Below are positions 18,801 through 25,202 of a DNA stretch of 64,000 bases, piece by piece. The stretch is taken from assembly GCA_028873595.1 (NCBI GenBank), contig JAPPOV010000037.1:1-64000 (forward strand), written 5' to 3'. The notes beneath the pieces are model-generated. The model worked only from the letters and a program-made list of their open reading frames with translations, made no database searches and had not been told where the DNA came from. This DNA comes from Gemmatimonadota bacterium. Its GTDB lineage: Bacteria; Gemmatimonadota; Gemmatimonadetes; Longimicrobiales; Gaopeijiaceae. How positions within the stretch are numbered: position 1 is the first letter of the stretch; each line of letters begins with the position of its first letter. Made by a program: the position numbers and the translations under genes.

Positions 18801-19050
18801 GATTGACGGCGGGCGCTTCGTTGCGCCCCGTGGTGGGTTCTTCGATGTCGATGGCGAGTGGGCCGTCGAGGCCGAGGGCGTCGCACCCGATATCGAGGTC
18901 GTCAATACTCCGAGGGACGTGGCCGAGGGGCGTGATCCGCAACTCGAAGCCGCTGTCAGAGAGGCCCTTCGGTTGCTCGAGACAGAAGCCGTGGAGTTCA
19001 TGCCCGAACCACCGGCGCCCGTGCGTTACCGGCGGCCCGGCGGCCCGTGA
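15823..19050 (+). CDS. Tricorn-like S41 protease with WD40/PD40 propellers
   Basis: 1075 residues with GGAG just before the ATG and a signal peptide ending at LHAQ. The first two thirds are PD40/TolB-like propeller repeats (FSPDGRWIAF, WSPDGTQIAW, WSPDGSKLAF, WSPDSRFIAY), split by an insertion. The C-terminal third has the tricorn core: a helical segment with the His of AVGHSYVRGG (about 732), a PDZ domain (GVSEGDFIVAIDG), and the S41 catalytic half with NERAGSGGDLMPY, the Ser near 957. Tricorn homologues degrade peptides; here the signal peptide places it in the periplasm. Full length and intact. It is divergent from the FAH gene. Confidence 0.9.
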   Translation: MRTTVSTLLLAAALSTLPLTLHAQTRFLRQPSVSPTELAFVHANDIWVVDRDGGDARRLTSAQGAETEPAFSPDGRWIAFTGEYGGNQDVYLVEAAGGQPRRLTWHPSADVVQGWTPEGDILFRSGREAVPTRLWTFYTVGTEGGLPERSRLHQAYQGEMSDDGAYYAYQEIQLWDPGWRNYRGGQAQPIRVVSTGSLDLEHPSWEGERHLDPTWMDGTVYFMSERDWASNVWAYDPDTDQDRQLTFHADFDVMSLDAGHGVVVYEQAGYLHELDPSTGQTRQLDIRAAGDQNWARVRWEDVSSSQLANPRLSPTGKRAVFEHRGDIFTVPVGEGSWRNLTRSAGVADRSPVWSPDGTQIAWFSDASGEYQLVVADQHGRNQSTVGISEPSFYFEPQWSPDGSKLAFTDTHYRVLVMDMATGDVQHVDTDRYAHPERTMNPVWSPDSRFIAYAQRLDTQLRVIIAYDTETGTRHRLTDGMADAITPVWDASGDYLYFLASTDFGLNTGWLDMTSYDRPITRALYAAILSADGTSPFLPLSDEEAADGTDVAGEGEVSVTIDVDGIADRIVAAPNLPLRNYTGLLSAPEGHVFVTESVPNQSGATVHRYSLEERESTEYATGVAIATVSEDRSTILHRSGSTWRATETAGPVPSNSDGRLALGDLRIRIDPTREWSQMLRDGWRFMRDFLYVDNQHGAPWDDVWDWYSAWLPDLEHRSDFNHLLDMLSGEIAVGHSYVRGGDYPELTNPRTGLLGVDLSVADGAYRIDRIYSGESWNPGLQGPLAHPGLGVSEGDFIVAIDGHDLRAPTNPFELLEGTAGRPVTLTVSTTPSGSAPKNVVVEPTASEGQLRSWAWIEGNRRKVDEMSDGRLAYVYVPNTGQGGYTYFNRMYFAQQDRKGAVIDERNNGGGSAADYIIDVMARELTGYFNSRAGDRKPWTQPMAGLFGPKVMIINERAGSGGDLMPYLFRFREVGPLVGTKTWGGLVGTWDTPPLIDGGRFVAPRGGFFDVDGEWAVEAEGVAPDIEVVNTPRDVAEGRDPQLEAAVREALRLLETEAVEFMPEPPAPVRYRRPGGP

Positions 19051-19201
19051 TGGCTGGATGACCGTGGACGTCCGCCGTATGGGATGACTGCGGTCCGAGG
19101 CAGCGAGTGTGAGCCGGGGTGGCAAGCAACATCCATGGTCATGATGCAGTGACACTGTGTGAACGCATGCGTCACGCTGTCGCGGGTCTGCGTCCGAATT
19201 C

Positions 19202-19229
19202 TTGACAGTATTTTAGGGTGGCCTAAATT
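19202..19229 (+). promoter_or_regulatory. Promoter of the TonB receptor / thioredoxin operon
   Basis: A consensus TTGACA (19202-19207) and TAAATT (19224-19229) are 16 bases apart. The -10 lies inside the first TTTAGG-N4-CCTAAA palindrome, so a repressor bound there would block RNA polymerase. Transcription would start near 19236. The rest of the gap from 19051 shows no gene. Confidence 0.7.
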
Positions 19230-19251
19230 CCTGTGTTTAGGCAGCCCTAAA
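19210..19251. promoter_or_regulatory. Tandem metal-box operators, TTTAGG-N4-CCTAAA
   Basis: Two perfect palindromes: 19212-19227 (spacer GTGG) and 19236-19251 (spacer CAGC), with centres 24 bases apart, a little over two helical turns. They overlap the -10 and the start region of the TonB operon promoter. The half-site TTAGG...CCTAA is the core recognised by DtxR/IdeR/MntR-type metal-dependent repressors. The repressor itself is not in this window. I saw no further copy elsewhere in the window. Confidence 0.65.
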
Positions 19252-19279
19252 GATTCACTTCGGCCGGTGGTACGCTGTT

Positions 19280-21508
19280 CTGAACACGCACCGAGGGCTT
19301 CGATGCATCAGGCGAGTTGTTGCGCTGCTCGCGCTGCTGGCGGCTGCCGTTCTCGACTATGACCCGGTCGGGGCGCAGGCACGCCAGCCCGTGGATGGGC
19401 GTGTCGTTCGACAGTCTGGGGAGGCGATTCCATACGCGAGCATCGCGGTCGTCGGAACACAGCGGGTGGTGATCGCGGACGCTGAAGGACGCTTTCGTCT
19501 GGAGGGACTGCCGGCACGCGAGCACGTTCTAATCGCATCAGCCCAAGGCTTCGGTCCCGTCGAGCATGCCATACAAAGCGATACCGTCAGCTTGGCGATC
19601 ATCGTGCTCGCGCCGGATCCAGTCGTACTCGAGGCGCTGACGATCACCGGGACCATGAAGAACACCGTGGTCGCGCAGTCTCCGGTGAAGGTGAACGTCG
19701 TTCCGAGAGCTGTACTGCAGCGCAACGCTACGAACAACCTGGTCGACGCCGTGCAGTATGTGAATGGCATCTACAACCAGGTGGACTGCGGTGTGTGCTA
19801 CACGAACAACCTCCGCATCAACGGCATGGAGGGACCATACACGGCGGTACTGATTGATGGCATGCCGCTGATGAGTTCACTGGCTTCGGTGTACGGGCTG
19901 AACGGGATCAATCCTGCGCTCATTGAGCAGATTGAGATCATCAAGGGACCGTCATCGACACTCTATGGCTCGGAGGCGATGGCCGGCGTCATCAACGTGA
20001 TCACGAAGGATCCGCGGTTCACACCACGTCTTGCGATCGACGCGTGGGGTACCTCCGACGCCGAAGGGAACATCGACTTTGCCGCCTCGACACGCCCGGG
20101 TGATGTCAGTGGCTTCGTAAGCGGAAACGTGGCATACAACGACCGGTTCGTGGATGGAAACGGAGACGGCTTCACGGACTTCCCGCTCAACCGTCGTGGC
20201 GTGGCGTTCGGGAAGATTGACGTTTCGCCGGGCGGTGAGCGGCGGGCTACTCTCACCGCGAAGTACCTCTACGAGGACCGCTTCGGTGGTGTGGAGGGGT
20301 GGACGCGCGCGGACCGAGGGAGCGATCGGGTGTATGGCGAATCGATCCACACGAATCGCGTGGAATTGCTGGGCTCGTACCTGCCCGGCTGGTCTGATGC
20401 GATCCGTTTCGAGGGCTCGTACAGCTGGCACGATCAGGACAGTTGGTACGGGGATCGTCCCTACGAGGCGTCTCAGCACATCGCCTTCGGAACGATGCTC
20501 TGGGGTCCAAGGCTCGGCGGTCACGACCTGCTACTGGGCGCGAGCATCCGGCAGCAAACATATGACGACAACACACCGGCCACGCGGACCGTCGATCGCA
20601 GGCTCATCCCTGGAATTTTCGGGCAGGACGAGGTCCGATTCGACAACGGGATAACTCTGCTCGGGGGCTTGCGTGTGGATCATCACGAGGAGCATGGAGT
20701 CATCACCTCGCCCCGGGTCGCGTTCAAGTGGGACGCACGGGAGCACACCCAGGTTCGAATCAATGCCGGCACCGGTTTCCGCGTAGTGAATCTCTTCACG
20801 GAGGATCATGCGGCACTCACCGGCGCCCGAGACGTCGTCATCACGTCGGAACTGGAGCCAGAGCGCTCACACAGCCTGACGCTCAACGTGAACCAGGTCG
20901 TCCAGTTCGGGCCCAACCCGATGATGATCGATCTGGACGTGTTCTACACACGTTTCTCGAACAAGATCGTCCCCGACTACGACGCCGATCCGAACCAGAT
21001 CGTTTACGGTAACCTCAGTGGGTATGCGATCAGCCGCGGCGTCGGAGTCACGCTAAATCAGAATGTGGCTTTCGATCGATTTCTCTACAGCGTCGGGGTC
21101 ACGCTGCAGGATGTATTCACCGTCGACGATGGCGATCCGGAGGATGAGTTCTTCGCGCCGAACGTTCGGACTGTTCTGAGCGCAACCTACAACGCCAGGA
21201 GGTACCCGGTGCGGTTCGACTACACGGGCAGTGTCACGGGATCGATGAGACTCCCGGCGTACGACGCACCGTTCACCCGGGCTGAGCAGTCCCCGACGTA
21301 TTCGCTACACAACGTGCAAGGCTCATGGCGGATCGAGAGCGGTGCTGAGTTCTACCTCTCCGTGAAGAACGTTTTCGACTACGTCCAGCCCAGCGCACTC
21401 ATCGATCCCGCCCATCCGTTTGGAGACGACTTCGATACCGCCTATGTCTTCGGTCCCCTTCGGGGCCGACATCTCATGCTCGGGGTCCGTTACGGAGTCG
21501 GGCGCTAG
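19280..21508 (+). CDS. TonB-dependent outer-membrane receptor with CxxC in the plug
   Basis: About 742 residues. The frame is open from 19241 and contains a signal peptide (RRVVALLALLAAAVL, cleaved near VGAQA), but has no ATG, GTG or TTG before it: the only choices are CTG 19280 or a one-base shift from ATG 19303, which has a good GAGGG five bases upstream. Domains: signal; carboxypeptidase-like beta-sandwich (VDGRVV...VVIADAEGRF); plug with INGMEGPYTAVLIDGMP, EIIKGPSSTLYGSEAMAGVINV; then the barrel, ending in LMLGVRYGVGR. The plug carries Cys-Gly-Val-Cys at about residues 170-173. The receptor should import a metal, metallophore or similar ligand; its promoter has two DtxR-type boxes and the next gene is a thioredoxin. 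Confidence 0.82.
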   Translation: MNTHRGLRCIRRVVALLALLAAAVLDYDPVGAQARQPVDGRVVRQSGEAIPYASIAVVGTQRVVIADAEGRFRLEGLPAREHVLIASAQGFGPVEHAIQSDTVSLAIIVLAPDPVVLEALTITGTMKNTVVAQSPVKVNVVPRAVLQRNATNNLVDAVQYVNGIYNQVDCGVCYTNNLRINGMEGPYTAVLIDGMPLMSSLASVYGLNGINPALIEQIEIIKGPSSTLYGSEAMAGVINVITKDPRFTPRLAIDAWGTSDAEGNIDFAASTRPGDVSGFVSGNVAYNDRFVDGNGDGFTDFPLNRRGVAFGKIDVSPGGERRATLTAKYLYEDRFGGVEGWTRADRGSDRVYGESIHTNRVELLGSYLPGWSDAIRFEGSYSWHDQDSWYGDRPYEASQHIAFGTMLWGPRLGGHDLLLGASIRQQTYDDNTPATRTVDRRLIPGIFGQDEVRFDNGITLLGGLRVDHHEEHGVITSPRVAFKWDAREHTQVRINAGTGFRVVNLFTEDHAALTGARDVVITSELEPERSHSLTLNVNQVVQFGPNPMMIDLDVFYTRFSNKIVPDYDADPNQIVYGNLSGYAISRGVGVTLNQNVAFDRFLYSVGVTLQDVFTVDDGDPEDEFFAPNVRTVLSATYNARRYPVRFDYTGSVTGSMRLPAYDAPFTRAEQSPTYSLHNVQGSWRIESGAEFYLSVKNVFDYVQPSALIDPAHPFGDDFDTAYVFGPLRGRHLMLGVRYGVGR

Positions 21509-21513
21509 GTGCT

Positions 21514-22032
21514 ATGGGTAGATCTAGAGAGCTGGGGTTTGTAGTCGGACTGATCGGGGCGATGTCTGTGCCTGTGAATGCCCAGGTCGAGGACGTCGCA
21601 TCCGGTGACATCGAGGTGTACGGCCAGGCCAATTTCGATTGGACCATCCGCACACTCGACGGAGATGAATTCGAACTCGAGGAATTCCGGGGTAAGGTTC
21701 TCTTTATCAACCTGTGGGCGTCTTGGTGTTCGCCGTGTATCCGCGAGATGGAAACGATCGAAGACCTCCGGCATCGCCTCGCCGACACGGATGTCGAGTT
21801 CCTGATCGTCGCCGCCGAAGGTGAGCGCCCTGTTCGACGGCACCTCCGCCGGTATTCCTACGATCTTCCGATCTACCTCGAGGTCGATCGGATGCCGCCG
21901 GAGTTTGGTTTGCGGGGACTTCCCACATCGTGGATTGTCGACCGAGCGGGCAGGATTGTCTTGCTTCGCCATGGCGAGGCTATCTGGGATACCGACGAGG
22001 TGGAAGCGTTCACTCGGGCCGTGAATCGATAG
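21514..22032 (+). CDS. Periplasmic TlpA/ResA-like thioredoxin
   Basis: 172 residues, starting 5 bases after the receptor's stop, so the two are almost surely one operon. A signal peptide ends near VNAQV; a TlpA-like fold follows with NLWASWCSPC (Cys72 and Cys75 of a CxxC) and the cis-Pro in RGLPTSWIVD. Such proteins reduce disulfides in the periplasm, for example in cytochrome c maturation or in metal-binding proteins. The partner receptor has a CxxC in its plug, so a redox link between the two is plausible though not shown. No membrane anchor is apparent after the signal. Confidence 0.88.
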   Translation: MGRSRELGFVVGLIGAMSVPVNAQVEDVASGDIEVYGQANFDWTIRTLDGDEFELEEFRGKVLFINLWASWCSPCIREMETIEDLRHRLADTDVEFLIVAAEGERPVRRHLRRYSYDLPIYLEVDRMPPEFGLRGLPTSWIVDRAGRIVLLRHGEAIWDTDEVEAFTRAVNR

Positions 22033-22104
22033 CCCTCCACCCGGAATTGCGGCTCTGGCACTCGAGAGTCAGGCAGCCACAGGCCGTCCGAGCGGGTGGA
22101 GGGC
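22032..22104. terminator. Nested long-range hairpin between convergent genes
   Basis: GCCCTCCACCCG (22032-22043) pairs exactly over 12 bp with CGGGTGGAGGGC (22093-22104). The 49-nt loop contains its own hairpin, GGCT (22051-22054) with AGCC (22075-22078) plus inner CTG/CAG and ACT/AGT pairs. A small extra stem, ACTCC/GGAGT, follows at 22117-22132. The position between two converging genes suggests transcription termination, but the size and nesting are greater than a normal terminator. Confidence 0.55.
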
Positions 22105-22142
22105 CGCCCGTTCGGCACTCCCTACCCGGAGTAACAGTCCGC

Positions 22143-22655
22143 CTAGGCATTCTGCCGCTGAGGGGCTTCGGCCTTCCTGCTCAGAATCGGGCCCTCGAAT
22201 GTCTGGTAGATCAGGACGGCCATCGCGATGGAGGCGAAGCCGTTCCCCAGCGCCAGTGGGACACGCCCGATCCCGTCGATGATTCCCGGGAAGACAAGAC
22301 GGTCCACACTCATGGTCCCTAGGGTCAGTACGGCCAGCACGGCGACACCGACCGCAATCGCGTTCTGCGGAATGATGGATGTCTTCGCATATGCAACCGT
22401 CACGGCCGTACCGATGCAGACGAACGCAAGAAGGTGCGCGAGTGAGTAGAGCGCTACGGCGTCGAGTCGCGTGGATGTGACGTCAGCCGGCAGCGTACCG
22501 AACAGAACAATTTGTCCCATGAAAGACGGCGTGAAGAGAATGTCTCCCCGTATCGCATCTGCCATCAGGAAGAAGAGTGCAATCGCTGCACTGCCGTAGG
22601 CGCCCGAAAGAAGGGACGAGAACTGCACGTCGCCGGGATTCGTCGATACCGCCAT
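22143..22655 (-). CDS. Four-helix membrane protein, unknown function
   Basis: 170 residues from ATG 22655, with GAGG seven bases upstream; a longer frame to 22715 adds a segment with no start context. Four hydrophobic helices are seen: AAIALFFLMADAIR, an LLAFVCIGTAVTVAYA stretch, AVGVAVLAVLTLGTM, and FASIAMAVLIYQTF. The C-terminus is polar (SRKAEAPQRQ). I recognise no family. It is divergent from the DUF2867-type SDR gene, and the 122 bases between them carry a direct repeat that could control both. Confidence 0.7.
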   Translation of the reverse strand: MAVSTNPGDVQFSSLLSGAYGSAAIALFFLMADAIRGDILFTPSFMGQIVLFGTLPADVTSTRLDAVALYSLAHLLAFVCIGTAVTVAYAKTSIIPQNAIAVGVAVLAVLTLGTMSVDRLVFPGIIDGIGRVPLALGNGFASIAMAVLIYQTFEGPILSRKAEAPQRQNA

Positions 22656-22680
22656 TGTGACCTCACTGTTTATGCTTAGT

Positions 22681-22730
22681 TGAACAAACTCTACCAAAAC
22701 ATGAACAAATAGCAAGGCATCGCGTATAAC
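22681..22730 (+). promoter_or_regulatory. Promoter with TGAACAAA direct repeat
   Basis: TGAACAAA occurs at 22681-22688 and again at 22702-22709, exactly 21 bases (two helical turns) apart. The second copy forms the -35 (TGAACA) of a promoter whose -10 is TATAAC at 22725-22730 with a 17-base spacer. Such overlap suggests a repressor binding direct repeats. The A/T-rich region lies between two divergent genes. Confidence 0.5.
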
Positions 22731-22777
22731 TAGACCGAAATACTAAACACTCAATGAACGGCGTGCAGGGGGGAGTG

Positions 22778-24220
22778 ATGAAGGTTCTGGTGACGGGTGC
22801 CACCGGCTACATCGGCGGACGCATCATCCCCCGCCTCCTGGTAGACGGCCATTCGGTGAGGATTTTGACCCGAGACCGAGCGCGTGCGCTCGCTCGCCCG
22901 TGGGGAGACAAGGTCGAGATCTTTGTCGGTGATGTCCTGCAGCCAGAGACTCTGGACGAGGCGCTCGAGGGAGTCGATGCCGCCTACTACCTCGTCCACT
23001 CGATGTACGGCGGTGGCGACTTTGCCGTGAAAGATCGGCAAGCTGCCGAGAACTTCGTCGCCGCCGGACAGCGACTTCGTCAGGTGATTTATCTGGGTGG
23101 GATCGTCCCGGGAAACGAGGAAGAGCGAGCTGCTTCGAACCACCTCGAGAGTCGGGCTGAAGTCGGCCGCATCCTGCGGGCGGGCCTCCCGACGACCGAG
23201 TTCAGGGCAGGACCCATCATCGGAAGTGGATCCGCTTCGTTCGAAATGGTTCGGTACCTGACCGAGCGCCTTCCGGCGATGATCGCGCCTCGGTGGATCC
23301 TCAACGAGGTCCAGCCGGTCTCGGTCCGGGATGTCCTCGACTACCTCGTTGCAGCACTGGGTCGAGACGACGCCTTCGGTATCATCGACATCGGATCGCA
23401 CGCCGTCACATTCCGAGAGATGATGACGCTGTACGCGAAGGTGCGCGGCTTGCCTCGAGTGATTCTCCCTGTGCCGGTCCTCGCGCCGAAGTTGGCAGCT
23501 CTCTGGGTCCGACTGGTCACACCAATTCCCAACTCACTCGCCGTACCTCTCGTTGAAGGAGTGGTCCAACCCGTCCTTGGCGATACCTCAAGGGCGGGCG
23601 CACTCTTTCCCGAAATCGAGCCAAGGTCCTACGAGGAGGCGGTCGAACGGGCACTGTTTCGAATCGAAGACGGAGACGTGGCCACGCGCTGGACCCTTTC
23701 CGGTGAGCATGACGGTGTTCGGTTGGTGGACAGCGAGGGGATCGTTCGGGAAGTGCGCAGTCGCTGGGTGAACGCAGACACTGCTTCGACATTTCGTGCC
23801 TTTTCGTCACTGGGTGGTGAGCGAGGGTGGCGGGTCTGGAACTGGGCATGGAAGGTCCGTGGTTTTATCGATCAGTTAATCGGAGGCCCCGGGCTCCGAG
23901 TTGGTCGTAGAGATCCGGAGCACGTATACCCGGGGGAGGCGATCGACTTCTGGAGAGTCGAGGAAGTCCGAAGACCGAACCTCCTGCGCCTGAGAGCCGA
24001 GATGAAGGTGCCGGGCACGGCCTGGCTTCAGTTCGAGGCTCTGGCAGAAAAGGACGGCACGCGACTGATACAGACCGCCTTCTTTGCGCCTACCGGTTTT
24101 TGGGGGTGGGCATATTGGTACGGCATTTACCCGTTTCACGCGCTGATCTTCAACGACATGGTCGAGGCTGTCGCGAGTGATGCGGAGCGGTACGCGCACG
24201 TGCCGATCGTCGTGTCTTGA
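22778..24220 (+). CDS. NAD(P)-binding SDR with C-terminal DUF2867-type domain
   Basis: 480 residues from ATG 22778, chosen because GGGGGGAG stands just before it; the ATG at 22754 has no such site. The N-terminal half is an extended/atypical SDR: VLVTGATGYIGGRIIPRLL, then RILTRDRARA and a YYLVHSM strand like that of YbjT. The C-terminal half (from about residue 300) is the SRPBCC-like DUF2867 domain, with VNADTASTFRAFSSLGGERGW and FFAPTGFWGWAYWYGIYP. YbjT-like proteins are NAD(P)-binding and possibly reduce quinones or lipids; the substrate is unknown. Inferred: in some bacteria such genes belong to light- or stress-controlled sets with photolyases. Confidence 0.85.
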   Translation: MKVLVTGATGYIGGRIIPRLLVDGHSVRILTRDRARALARPWGDKVEIFVGDVLQPETLDEALEGVDAAYYLVHSMYGGGDFAVKDRQAAENFVAAGQRLRQVIYLGGIVPGNEEERAASNHLESRAEVGRILRAGLPTTEFRAGPIIGSGSASFEMVRYLTERLPAMIAPRWILNEVQPVSVRDVLDYLVAALGRDDAFGIIDIGSHAVTFREMMTLYAKVRGLPRVILPVPVLAPKLAALWVRLVTPIPNSLAVPLVEGVVQPVLGDTSRAGALFPEIEPRSYEEAVERALFRIEDGDVATRWTLSGEHDGVRLVDSEGIVREVRSRWVNADTASTFRAFSSLGGERGWRVWNWAWKVRGFIDQLIGGPGLRVGRRDPEHVYPGEAIDFWRVEEVRRPNLLRLRAEMKVPGTAWLQFEALAEKDGTRLIQTAFFAPTGFWGWAYWYGIYPFHALIFNDMVEAVASDAERYAHVPIVVS

Positions 24221-24242
24221 GCCTGCGGGTTCCGCGCGAGCG

Positions 24243-25202
24243 CTACTCCGTTCTGCCGAGGATCCATCCTTCGACGTCGCGGATCTCTGGCCGGTTTGGA
24301 GCTGCCGCCGGACGATGCCCGCGCACCACGTCGATCATGGAAAGCACGCTGACGGTGGCGTCAAACCGGTCTTCGCTCGTCGACTGCTCCCCGAATCCGT
24401 CTCGCATGAGGGCTGCCAGTTCGGGAGCCAGCTCGACTCGGCGGGACGTCGCCCACGTGGCGAGGGCACCTTCGTGGCGGCGTCGGTCGTCCCGGGATCG
24501 CTTGCTCCACCCGCGTCCGGGAGCCCCAAGCCCTAGCTGCACGCATGCTTCCGCGGGATAGACCTCCGCGATTGTGACCTCGTGGTTCACCACAAGGTCG
24601 GGCAGCGATCCCTGGAACGGCCATATGGCGATATCGTGCGCGGGGGCAGAGAGCGCGGGTGCGAGGATCTCCTTCCATGCCGTGATCGCGGCTTTCCCGA
24701 CCTGTTGGGCGCCCATGGTCCAGAAGAGTGGAGCGGCGCCGCCGCGGGTCGTGGTGGGGCACTCGGCCTCGCGAAGCAGGGATGCTACTCCGTCCACGCG
24801 CAGGCCGTCGGCCAGATGCTTCTGAGTAGCTCCGCCGGGCCGCATGGGGTAGAACGGTCGCCGCTGCGAGATCTCGTCCGGTCGCTCCGCGACGTTGTAG
24901 AAGTCTGCCCACTCACCGTGGCCGAGTCGGGGTAGAACGTCCAGGAACGATTCGATATTCGCTTTTGTCGCGTATGCCCTGGGGAGCCCGATCGGAACGT
25001 CGAGTCCGAACAGCACGTGAGCGCTGACGCCATTCGTCCTCGCGCGATCCACCAGACGTCTGAGCAGCGAATCTGATGCGCCCACGGCCTCCGGGGCGGA
25101 CATCCGAAGTGAGCCGTCTTCCAGCGGTTCCGCGATGCACATCCACCGTTTCTCCGGCCGCAGACTCCAGTCTGCGTGCGCGATCAGGATGGGCGGCTTC
25201 AC
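24243..25202 (-). CDS. DUF429-like RNase H-fold protein
   Basis: 319 residues from GTG 25202. The GTGA overlap with the stop of the upstream oxygenase gene fixes this start and implies coupled translation. The pattern resembles DUF429: an early Asp in AHADWS, a second in FGLDVPIGLP, a VTIAEVYPAEA segment with Glu, a basic stretch KRSRDDRRR, and a late Asp in EDRFDATVSVLS followed by the typical EGWILG end. This suggests a ribonuclease-H-like fold with an acidic active site. The substrate is not known. The frame is open farther upstream, but that part overlaps the oxygenase and is a shadow. Confidence 0.62.
   Translation of the reverse strand: MKPPILIAHADWSLRPEKRWMCIAEPLEDGSLRMSAPEAVGASDSLLRRLVDRARTNGVSAHVLFGLDVPIGLPRAYATKANIESFLDVLPRLGHGEWADFYNVAERPDEISQRRPFYPMRPGGATQKHLADGLRVDGVASLLREAECPTTTRGGAAPLFWTMGAQQVGKAAITAWKEILAPALSAPAHDIAIWPFQGSLPDLVVNHEVTIAEVYPAEACVQLGLGAPGRGWSKRSRDDRRRHEGALATWATSRRVELAPELAALMRDGFGEQSTSEDRFDATVSVLSMIDVVRGHRPAAAPNRPEIRDVEGWILGRTE

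Noticed and set aside
19159-19362. 67-codon plus-strand frame over the TonB promoter
   Set aside because: It covers the promoter and operators; only its last part (from ATG 19303) matters as the out-of-frame start of the receptor.
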